Shown in pieces: positions 1 to 5,184 of a stretch of 5,657 bases of DNA. Source of the stretch: Gammaproteobacteria bacterium (GTDB taxonomy: Bacteria > Pseudomonadota > Gammaproteobacteria > Pseudomonadales > UBA3067); NCBI GenBank assembly GCA_019090565.1, contig JAHRVS010000274.1, positions 1-5,657 of the forward strand, in the 5' to 3' direction. Both the position numbers and the translations under genes were made by a program. Below the pieces are notes generated by a model that was not told the DNA's origin, ran no database searches, and saw only the letters and a list, made by a program, of their open reading frames with translations. Within the stretch, counting starts at the first letter, position 1. Each line of letters starts with the position of its first letter.

Positions 1-58
1 ACCACCGAGATCTACACCCTAGAGTTCGTCGGCAGCGTCAGATGTGTATAAGAGACAG
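1..58 (+). other. Illumina/Nextera library adapter (artefact, not genomic)
   Basis: Bases 1-17 are the last 17 bases of the Illumina P5 oligonucleotide. Bases 18-25 (CCTAGAGT) sit where the i5 index belongs and match, from memory, index S516 of the Nextera XT v2 set. Bases 26-39 are the Nextera read-1 transposon sequence, and bases 40-58 are the 19-bp hyperactive Tn5 mosaic end. The four parts are in the exact order and spacing of a Nextera library molecule, with the insert starting at base 59. This is untrimmed adapter carried into a contig end. It should be masked and must not be read as a transposon. Confidence 0.98.
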
Positions 59-256
59 GAACAAGGGGGGGTAGTTCGTTTAGCAGGTTGCTGTAACGCT
101 ATTGACTCGGCTTATACGGCACGACGTTGAAATTAGCTTCAAAGTAACCAGTACGTCTCACGGGGTATGCATTGTTCGTTTTTTATGCGCAAAAGCCGTG
201 TTTTTGCTTAATCTGGCCTTCGTATCTAATGTGGCGCAGTGATTTTCAATAACGCG
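59..256. other. non-coding tail downstream of the AraC-type regulator
   Basis: No convincing gene lies here. One plus-strand frame is open from 59 to a TGA at 128-130 (about 23 codons). It could be the end of a gene cut off by the contig edge, but it is too short to recognise. A weak dyad, GCAAAA (189-194) with TTTTGC (202-207) around a 7-base loop, lies about 50 bases past the regulator stop codon. Stretches of T and A flank it on both sides, so it might help end transcription, but it has few G-C pairs and is not a standard intrinsic terminator. The bases just after the adapter, including a run of seven G at 65-71, come from a contig edge and may be less reliable. Confidence 0.5.
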
Positions 257-1339
257 TTAGGCTGTAAGTGCTTCAGCTTCAGCTTCTGGTCGAACTTGCT
301 TGTTTGCACGCCTGTACTCGCCAGGGGAGATTGCCGCCCATCTTTTGAAAGCATGGTAAAAGTTGGTGGGCTCAGAAAATCCGAGGCGCGATGCAATTTC
401 ATCGATATTAATGGTTGTCTCGGTGAGGTAAAGCTGAGCTTGCTTAAACCGTATGGACTCTCGGATACTGACATAAGAGGTGTTTTCTTTTTTCAACCTT
501 CTTTGAAGCGTGCGGGTTGTAACGTTTAGCCGCCGTGCAGCATCTTGCATTGAGATTGGCCTTATACCCATATTTTCTTGCAAATAACGTATTACCTGGC
601 ACTCAACGCTATTTAATCTATCGAGTTCCATCAAGTATTTCACAGCCTGAATCTCGAAGCTTTCGTTTAATTCTGGGTATCTTCCAGGAAGAGGCTGATC
701 AAGGATGGATGATTCGAAAATAATAGCAGACTGGCCTTTATTGAAAAAAATAGGTGCTTCAAAAACCTCGCTGTAAACATCGGCGTAACCTGGGTCTGGA
801 TAGGAAAATTCCATGCGGGTTACTTTGAGCTGTTTTCGCGTTAATTCTGAAAAAATCTTAGCGATGCCGCTCAAAAACATTTCACAGTAATAGGGTTTTA
901 AAGTGATTTCGTTTGCAATAGTTGGTGCGTAGATGAGTGCAGCTTCTTTTCCGTGAACGCTGATGCCCATGTCCATAAATGGGTGGAGAAGTTCTCTAAA
1001 TCTACGGTAGTGATCGACGGCATGGTTGAGCGTATCAGCGGTACCGATGAGCGAGCCAACGAGATTAAGAGAGTCAAGTCGTGTGATGCGCCCCATTTGC
1101 AGGCCAAAGGCGGCGTTTCCCATTGAGGTTCCGCAGGCACTGTAAAGCGCATCAAGTTGCCCTAGGGTGAGGGTCGCCTTGGGGTCGGTGACACTTTCGG
1201 CTGAAATCCCTACATCATTTAAAAGGGTATTGGCATTAACGCCGTGTTTAATAGCGATGTTAATTAGGCTCGGTATCGTTACCGGGTTAAGGGAGATGGT
1301 CTGTTCTGCTGACGAGTATTTATCCATTATAAGTTTCAT
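257..1339 (-). CDS. AraC-family transcriptional regulator (Arabinose_bd + HTH_18 type)
   Basis: This is a 360-residue cytoplasmic DNA-binding regulator. Residues about 25-205 resemble the Arabinose_bd-type N-terminal domain found in OruR/ArgR-like AraC proteins, which is thought to sense a small molecule. The C-terminal 100 residues carry the two helix-turn-helix units of the AraC fold: the first at about 262-283 (SMQDAARRLNVTTRTLQRRL), the second at about 310-334, containing the family signature GFSEPTNFYHAFKRW followed by SPGEYR. The length is normal for the subfamily and the gene is intact. The tail ends in EAEAEA, encoded by a short GCTTCA hexamer repeat (270-286). The ATG at 1337-1339 is used as the start; a second ATG four codons on is possible, and neither has a clear Shine-Dalgarno. 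It is oriented away from the outer membrane protein gene at 2077 across a 737-base gap and may control that gene or itself. The ligand cannot be predicted. Confidence 0.93.
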   Translation of the reverse strand: MKLIMDKYSSAEQTISLNPVTIPSLINIAIKHGVNANTLLNDVGISAESVTDPKATLTLGQLDALYSACGTSMGNAAFGLQMGRITRLDSLNLVGSLIGTADTLNHAVDHYRRFRELLHPFMDMGISVHGKEAALIYAPTIANEITLKPYYCEMFLSGIAKIFSELTRKQLKVTRMEFSYPDPGYADVYSEVFEAPIFFNKGQSAIIFESSILDQPLPGRYPELNESFEIQAVKYLMELDRLNSVECQVIRYLQENMGIRPISMQDAARRLNVTTRTLQRRLKKENTSYVSIRESIRFKQAQLYLTETTINIDEIASRLGFSEPTNFYHAFKRWAAISPGEYRRANKQVRPEAEAEALTA

Positions 1340-1558
1340 CCATTTTGATTTTTTATTTTTATTGCTCTCATCCTAAAGTGCCAATAACTCGCGTCTTACA
1401 ACCTATAACAAGGCAGGAGTTCGTCACAACAGTAACCCAAAAAGGCCATAATCGACAACATCGCCAGCTGTAAACTTCGCAAAGAATCGTGAAAACATAT
1501 GCTTATTAGCGACATTATTGAATTTAACGTCATTTTGTCACTTATAGACAATAAGAGT

Positions 1559-1579
1559 GGGGTTTTGGTTGAAAATCCC
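1559..1579 (+). repeat. inverted repeat, 8-bp stem with 5-base loop
   Basis: GGGGTTTT (1559-1566) faces AAAATCCC (1572-1579) across the loop GGTTG. In plus-strand RNA all eight positions can pair, one as a G-U wobble. In DNA or minus-strand RNA one pair is mismatched. There is no T tract after it, so it is not a standard terminator. The wobble favours a plus-strand RNA structure, if it is functional. Confidence 0.4.
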
Positions 1580-1705
1580 GCTAAACAGGGGTGGGCTTCA
1601 TTCTTTCTGAGTGACTACCCCCTCATTTAATCGAATATCTAAGTTAAGTCGTCTGCCCTAAGGCTTCTTGCTTCTTCCTGCCCCCTTTGTTCGGTGCTTG
1701 TGGGT

Positions 1706-1734
1706 ACAAATCGTAACGGTTTGTTACGACTTGT
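1706..1734. repeat. 12-bp inverted repeat with 5-base spacer
   Basis: ACAAATCGTAAC (1706-1717) is repeated in inverted form as GTTACGACTTGT (1723-1734) around the spacer GGTTT, with 11 of 12 positions complementary. The single mismatch is A-C on the plus strand and a G-U wobble on the minus strand, so a minus-strand RNA would form an unbroken 12-bp stem. No U tract follows on either strand. It lies about 340 bases from the outer membrane protein gene and 370 from the regulator gene. It could be a dimeric-repressor operator or the stem of an unannotated RNA. Confidence 0.6.
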
Positions 1735-1884
1735 GCTGAGTAAGCCACCTAAGCTTTCAGTATCGTGATTCGACCGTGTGTTTGGGGTGCGTACCGTACT
1801 TTGCCCAATAACGGAGCTTTCACTTCTTTTTGAATTTCGCGTGGAGCTGTTGGCTCTCCGTAAAAACACCTGCAATGCCCGAAT

Positions 1885-1900
1885 CAACCGGCATCGGTTG
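1885..1900. repeat. perfect 6-bp inverted repeat with 4-base loop
   Basis: CAACCG (1885-1890) and CGGTTG (1895-1900) are exact inverted copies around GCAT. It is a short GC-rich hairpin in the gene-free region, and such a dyad could arise by chance. It is listed because it is one of several dyads upstream of the outer membrane protein gene. Confidence 0.35.
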
Positions 1901-1978
1901 TTGGAAGGGGGGCGTGGATACACCGCGGTCGGGCTAATTGATGCTTTTGTATTTGTTATTAAGCCTACTGCCGTGGCG

Positions 1979-2021
1979 AGTCGAATTTCTGAGGTTGGCT
2001 TCTTCTATTCGAATATTTGAG
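1979..2021 (+). promoter_or_regulatory. paired 15-bp motif, possible regulator-binding sites
   Basis: Two copies of the consensus AnTCGAATwTyTrAG occur at 1979-1993 and 2007-2021, 28 bases apart and in the same orientation, ending 56 bases before the preferred start of the outer membrane protein gene. A third copy lies at 1629-1643. Each pair of copies agrees at 12 of 15 positions. AraC-type regulators often bind direct repeats near the promoter, so these are candidate sites for the neighbouring regulator, but this is inference. The last copy overlaps the palindrome TATTCGAATA. Confidence 0.3.
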
Positions 2022-2066
2022 CGCGTTTGGCAGGGAAGCCAGCACGTAGTGGCTAATTCTGCATTC

Positions 2067-2079
2067 AAGGATGAATATG
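2067..2079 (+). promoter_or_regulatory. Shine-Dalgarno that decides the start at 2077
   Basis: AAGGA at 2067-2071 lies 5 bases before the ATG at 2077 but runs directly into the ATG at 2071, where it could not work. The protein therefore most likely begins MRNSVV at 2077, two codons after the first possible ATG. Confidence 0.7.
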
Positions 2080-3243
2080 AGAAATTCAGTTGTTGCGGCG
2101 GCGGTTGGCTTGTGCTTAAGCGGTATGGTTTTTGGCGTTCCTCGCGATTTGGATATGGGCACTATTGGCGCCAATGTGCCCAATTTAAATACATCGCTAA
2201 GATCTATGGCATTTGAGCTGGCGTTGCTGGGTGACTCTGGTCAGGATCACTCGCCGTCGGAAGGTATTGTTAGTTTTTCCCCATCTGGCCGAATCCCACT
2301 AGAAATTAATAGTCAGCGGGGTGCTGCGAATAGCGGCGCTGATCACGGAATTTCTCTGTGGAAGCGGGTTTCCTTTGACTCTTCATTTGGTCTGTCTCAG
2401 AGGAGTGCAAATTTATCTTGGAGTATTGCGAGCGACATGAGTGGCGAGCGAGCACCAAACGTGTTGTCTGAGCTGTCTTACGAGGGTTTGCAGATCAGAG
2501 GGGTTGAGGTTCAAAGTCACTTCTATTTTCTTGGAGGACTGCTAGATGGGTCGTTTGTAGATTTGAGGGTAAATAGAGGTGCCATTTCAGGTGGCGAAAC
2601 AAGAGATTCGGACTACAGCGGTGACAATAAAACAAAAGAATATAGTCGTAGTTTGTCTCGTAATACTGGGGACTATGTGGCGGACTATAGCCTGGCTTAC
2701 GGATACCGCTGGGTGAGTAATGAAACGCTGTCAGCAGATGTGCTGGCTGGTTATTCGCTGCACCATCAGTTTGTTCGTAAACAAAATGCAGTAAGAGTTG
2801 AGCCTGAATCAGGGGTGATGAGTGGTTCACCGATTAAGGGACTCAATAGCACCTATCAAAGTGAGTGGCAAGGGCCTTGGGTGGGCGCCGCTCTTTCCTG
2901 GGAGGGTGAGCGGCACAAGCTTAAAGTACAAAGTGAAATTCATTCTGCATTTTATTATGCAGAAGCGAATTGGAATTTAAGAGATAGTTTCATGCACCCG
3001 AAGAGCTTTGAGCATAATGCGACGGGGCTGGGGTGGGTGTTTGACTTGAGTTATGCCTATGAATTGAGCTTTGCGAAGGCCAATAAGAGCGTGGTCGGTG
3101 TAAGTTATCGCGCTGAATCCTGGCTTGCAAAAGATGGGGTGGACACACTCTATCTTGCAAATGGAGAGGCGGTTTCTACGAGGTTGAACGAAGTGACGTG
3201 GGGTGGAAGTGCGATGTCAGTTTACTTTAAAGTCCACCGTTAA
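2077..3243 (+). CDS. omptin-like outer membrane beta-barrel protein
   Basis: This is a 388-residue exported protein, with 390 residues if the ATG at 2071 is used; the numbering here counts from 2071. Residues 3-22 form a signal peptide (short basic start, hydrophobic AAAVGLCLSGMVFG), with likely cleavage near 22. No lipobox is evident. From about residue 100 on there are alternating beta-strand segments rich in aromatic residues and glycine, as in an outer membrane barrel. Hallmarks I associate with the omptin-like family often annotated as Protochlamydia outer membrane protein are NLSWSIASD (114-122), PNVLSELSYEGL (129-140), DSDYSGDNKTKEYSRS (179-194), LNSTYQSEWQGPW (258-270), ANWNLRDSFMHPKSFEH (299-315) and TRLNEVTW (370-377). 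The DxD at 179/181 sits where omptin proteases carry an Asp pair, but the Asp-x-His pair is not obvious, so protease activity is doubtful. Residues 23-100 look like an extra N-terminal segment. It could instead be a non-enzymatic porin or adhesin-like barrel. The gene stands alone, convergent with infA. Confidence 0.8.
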   Translation: MRNSVVAAAVGLCLSGMVFGVPRDLDMGTIGANVPNLNTSLRSMAFELALLGDSGQDHSPSEGIVSFSPSGRIPLEINSQRGAANSGADHGISLWKRVSFDSSFGLSQRSANLSWSIASDMSGERAPNVLSELSYEGLQIRGVEVQSHFYFLGGLLDGSFVDLRVNRGAISGGETRDSDYSGDNKTKEYSRSLSRNTGDYVADYSLAYGYRWVSNETLSADVLAGYSLHHQFVRKQNAVRVEPESGVMSGSPIKGLNSTYQSEWQGPWVGAALSWEGERHKLKVQSEIHSAFYYAEANWNLRDSFMHPKSFEHNATGLGWVFDLSYAYELSFAKANKSVVGVSYRAESWLAKDGVDTLYLANGEAVSTRLNEVTWGGSAMSVYFKVHR

Positions 3244-3247
3244 GCGC

Positions 3248-3270
3248 CCCTCACATCATACGATAGAGGG
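3248..3270 (+). repeat. nested inverted repeat just after the outer membrane protein gene
   Basis: CCCTC (3248-3252) pairs with GAGGG (3266-3270), and inside it ATC (3255-3257) pairs with GAT (3262-3264) around ATAC. The structure begins four bases after the TAA at 3241-3243. It could stabilise or end the plus-strand transcript. No T run follows, so it is not a classic intrinsic terminator. Confidence 0.35.
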
Positions 3271-3329
3271 CAGCCAGCAAAGCGGAGGGCAGTTTTGGTG
3301 TCTCAAAAGAGGTTTGTTGAGGCGTTTGT

Positions 3330-3363
3330 CCACCGTCCGGTGGCCGTCAGTACGACTAACGGC
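3330..3363 (-). repeat. two back-to-back stem-loops downstream of infA
   Basis: On the minus strand, 3363-3343 folds into a 9-bp stem with a 3-base loop; one pair is G-U in minus-strand RNA and a mismatch on the plus strand. It is followed directly by a second stem at 3343-3330, CCACCG facing CGGTGG. The pair begins about 40 bases after the infA stop codon, between two convergent genes, where transcription should end. Neither stem is followed by a U tract, so they may mark an RNA 3' end or a protein-dependent stop, not a standard intrinsic terminator. Confidence 0.5.
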
Positions 3364-3403
3364 AAATTTGTACAGGCCTCACAGCTACCTCAATGTACAG
3401 TGG

Positions 3404-3622
3404 TTAGCGAACGCGGTAATTAATGCGGCCCTTTGAAAGATCATAAGGCGTCATTTCAACCTTAACGCGATCGCCTGTTAAGATGCGAATATAGTGCTTA
3501 CGCATCTTGCCAGAGATATGTGCAGTGAGAATGTGGCCGTTATCCAGCTCTACCCGAAACATAGTGTTAGGCAGAGTTTCGATTACCGTGCCTTCCATTT
3601 CGATTTGTTCTTCTTTCGCCAT
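3404..3622 (-). CDS. infA: translation initiation factor IF-1
   Basis: This encodes the essential 72-residue IF-1, a single S1-type OB-fold protein. It binds the A site of the 30S subunit and works with IF-2 and IF-3 during initiation. The sequence is full length and nearly colinear with E. coli IF-1: MAKEEQIEMEGTVIETLPNT at the start, then MFRVELDNGH, TAHISGKMRKHYIRILTGDRV and TPYDLSKGRI near the end. The ATG at 3620-3622 gives the family's normal N-terminus. No strong Shine-Dalgarno precedes it. It is the last gene of the minus-strand block, 93 bases after bpt, and may have its own promoter in that gap. Downstream it converges with the outer membrane protein gene; in E. coli the convergent partner is clpA. 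Confidence 0.98.
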   Translation of the reverse strand: MAKEEQIEMEGTVIETLPNTMFRVELDNGHILTAHISGKMRKHYIRILTGDRVKVEMTPYDLSKGRINYRVR

Positions 3623-3695
3623 TAAATTAAACCAGTCTGATAATGTAGTTTATTTTTCGAGGGCGAATTCTGCCCCATTTCTCTTCGGGAAGCAA

Positions 3696-3723
3696 AGTAT
3701 ATCGTGATAGACCCTCTAATTAA
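3696..3723 (-). promoter_or_regulatory. possible infA promoter
   Basis: On the minus strand, TATACT (3701-3696) matches 5 of 6 bases of a sigma-70 -10 box. It lies 16 bases after TTAATT (3723-3718), a weak -35 box (3 of 6) overlapping the end of bpt. A transcript from here would have a leader of roughly 65 bases before infA. Separate transcription of infA would fit its high expression, but the -35 is poor and this is only a candidate. Confidence 0.35.
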
Positions 3724-4426
3724 CCAATAGCCACTGCCCATTTGTGAGAAGCTCTAAAGGGCGGTAATCAGATTTGTAGCGCATTTTGAGACAATTCTTT
3801 ATCCAATACCCTAAATACAGTAACGGCAACTGATTTTGCCGGCAGTAGTCAATTTGCCAAAGAATTGCATAGTTGCCTATGCTGCGGTTGGAGTGGTCTG
3901 GGTCGAAGAAGGTATAGACCGCTGAGAGGGCATTTTCCAGTCTATCTACCACGGCAAGGGCCAAAAGTTGGTTTTCTTTTCTGAACTCCACAAACATACC
4001 GTGAGCCGACCATCCCTGTACAAGGAAAGAAAGGTATTGCTCTTCGCTAGGGGGGTACATGTCGCCATCTTGGTGGCGTTCGCAGATATACCGTTCATAC
4101 AGCTCATAGTGTTCTTTTGTGAAGGCCGGAGCGACAATGGAAACGTCGAGGTCTTGGTTCTTATTCCAGATCCGTCGTTGGCGCTTATTTGCCTTAAAAA
4201 GAGTGCTTGGGATTCTGGCTGCGATGCAGGCATTGCAGCTAGCGCAATGGGGCCTGTAGAAGCTGGAGCCGCTGCGACGAAACCCCTGCTCACTCAGCAA
4301 ATGGTATAACTCCGGATTAGGGCTTACTTGAGGGTCGAGGAAGAGAGTGGTTGCTTGCTGGTTTTCGATATAGCTGCAAGCATGGCTGGGTGTAATGAAA
4401 AATTTAGTTTGAGCGGCTTGGGTCAT
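3716..4426 (-). CDS. bpt: aspartate/glutamate leucyltransferase
   Basis: This 236-residue cytoplasmic enzyme of the bacterial N-degron pathway transfers Leu from Leu-tRNA to proteins with N-terminal Asp or Glu, marking them for ClpS/ClpAP. It is built like eukaryotic arginyltransferases, with an ATE N-terminal domain (about 13-85) and an ATE C-terminal domain (about 100-230). Visible signatures are CSYI at 17-20, GFRRSGSSFYRPHC at 48-61, the cysteine cluster C61/C64/C67, YERYICERHQDGDM at 110-123, and the C-terminal YLGYWIKNCLKMRYKSDYRP. The length matches the family, and older annotations call it arginyl-tRNA-protein transferase (ate). It follows aat by 32 bases on the same strand, so co-transcription is likely, and the two enzymes together cover acidic and basic N-termini. 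No clear Shine-Dalgarno is seen. The stop codon is TAG at 3718-3716. Confidence 0.95.
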   Translation of the reverse strand: MTQAAQTKFFITPSHACSYIENQQATTLFLDPQVSPNPELYHLLSEQGFRRSGSSFYRPHCASCNACIAARIPSTLFKANKRQRRIWNKNQDLDVSIVAPAFTKEHYELYERYICERHQDGDMYPPSEEQYLSFLVQGWSAHGMFVEFRKENQLLALAVVDRLENALSAVYTFFDPDHSNRSIGNYAILWQIDYCRQNQLPLLYLGYWIKNCLKMRYKSDYRPLELLTNGQWLLVN

Positions 4427-4458
4427 AATATAAGTTTAAGATTGCAAATTGAGGCGAA

Positions 4459-5148
4459 TTACTTGGCGAGCCAAGTTTCTCCAGGCTCTTCATAAATATG
4501 GGCATTGACGATTTGCTTAAAATACCTCAGAGGAATGTCTGTGGCACCGAGACTTTCTAGGTGAGGGTTGGCCACTTGGCAATCAATGATTGGAAAGCCA
4601 GCTTCATGGAGGTGCCTGACTATATGTACGAATGCGACCTTCGATGCATTTGCTCTGGTGGAAAACATGGATTCGCCAAAAAAAATACACCCAATGGATA
4701 TGCCGTATAAGCCGCCGACGAGCTCCCCATTCTGCCATGTTTCAACGGAGTGGGCGACACCCAGCCTGTGCAAGTGGCAATAGGCTTGGATCATGTCTTC
4801 GGTAATCCATGTGCCGCCACCTTCTTCTCTGGGAGCGGCGCAATGGCGAATAACATCTTCAAAGCATGTATCAACGCGCACATCAAAGCGGTTTTGACGC
4901 AGTGTTTTAGCTAAACTTTTTGATATTTTTAGCTCAGCGGGAAATAAAACGGAACGAGGGCTTGGGCACCACCATAGGATAGGCTGGTCTTCTTCGTACC
5001 ACGGGAATATGCCCTGCTTGTATGCTGCGATTAAGCGCTCGGCGGAGAGATCTCCGCCGGCAGCTAAAAGCCCATTCGGCTCAGTCATTGCGCTGTCGAT
5101 AGGAGGGAACTCATAGCTATCTTCTGATAACCATGGGATCTCTAACAT
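4459..5148 (-). CDS. aat: leucyl/phenylalanyl-tRNA--protein transferase
   Basis: This 229-residue cytoplasmic enzyme adds Leu or Phe from aminoacyl-tRNA to proteins with N-terminal Lys or Arg, creating N-degrons read by ClpS and degraded by ClpAP. The whole chain aligns with E. coli Aat (about 234 residues): PNGLLAAGGDLS at 24-35, YKQGIFPW at 43-50, ILWWCPSPRSVLFP at 57-70, GTWIT at 112-116, ELVGGLYGISIG at 142-153, FFGESMFS at 156-163 and IDCQ at 188-191. E159 and Q191 correspond to the E. coli active-site residues Glu156 and Gln188. The ATG at 5146-5148 gives the usual N-terminus; the later Met21 would cut off conserved sequence. It lies 36 bases after trxB and 32 before bpt on the same strand, suggesting one transcript. 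Confidence 0.97.
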   Translation of the reverse strand: MLEIPWLSEDSYEFPPIDSAMTEPNGLLAAGGDLSAERLIAAYKQGIFPWYEEDQPILWWCPSPRSVLFPAELKISKSLAKTLRQNRFDVRVDTCFEDVIRHCAAPREEGGGTWITEDMIQAYCHLHRLGVAHSVETWQNGELVGGLYGISIGCIFFGESMFSTRANASKVAFVHIVRHLHEAGFPIIDCQVANPHLESLGATDIPLRYFKQIVNAHIYEEPGETWLAK

Positions 5149-5184
5149 TTTTGGCTGCGGCTAAGGCTAATGAGTGCTTTTGAA

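Larger units (their letters stand above)
1340..2076. other. long divergent intergenic region with several dyads
   Basis: This 737-base stretch separates the AraC-type regulator from the outer membrane protein gene. No reading frame in it resembles a known protein. The longest frames (minus 1639-1923, plus 1778-2020) are short, overlap each other and have no ribosome binding site or recognisable motif. It must hold the promoters of both flanking genes. It also contains several inverted repeats: 1535-1551, 1559-1579, 1706-1734, 1885-1900, and the perfect palindromes ACCGCGGT (1922-1929) and TATTCGAATA (2006-2015). A 15-bp motif appears three times (1629, 1979, 2007). A small RNA, a long structured leader for the outer membrane protein mRNA, or a decayed gene are all possible; none can be shown from sequence alone. 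Confidence 0.6.

Noticed and set aside
40..58. 19-bp Tn5/IS50 mosaic end suggesting a transposon
   Set aside because: It sits inside a complete Nextera adapter layout (P5, index, read-1 sequence). No transposase or second end is present.
1639..1923. 94-codon minus-strand open frame
   Set aside because: It has a Ser/Arg-rich composition, no recognisable motif and no ribosome binding site, and overlaps another chance frame at 1778-2020.
1778..2020. 80-codon plus-strand open frame upstream of the outer membrane protein gene
   Set aside because: No Shine-Dalgarno and no recognisable family. It spans intergenic palindromes and the repeated motif, so chance is more likely.
2495..2830. 111-codon antisense frame in the outer membrane protein gene
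   Set aside because: It lies entirely opposite a convincing coding sequence and its translation shows no conserved features.
3241..3403. tRNA gene next to infA, as serW in E. coli
   Set aside because: No T-loop signature or cloverleaf can be found in the 160-base spacer.
3203..3436. 77-codon plus-strand frame between the outer membrane protein gene and infA
   Set aside because: It overlaps the ends of both real genes in the wrong frame or strand and covers the stem-loop spacer; no motif is seen.
3659..3676. GGGC/GCCC hairpin between bpt and infA as a terminator
   Set aside because: The stem has only four or five pairs and there is no proper T tract on either strand.
3968..4309. 113-codon plus-strand frame inside bpt
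   Set aside because: It is antisense to a clearly conserved enzyme gene, and the overlapping 3946-4293 minus frame is likewise a shadow.
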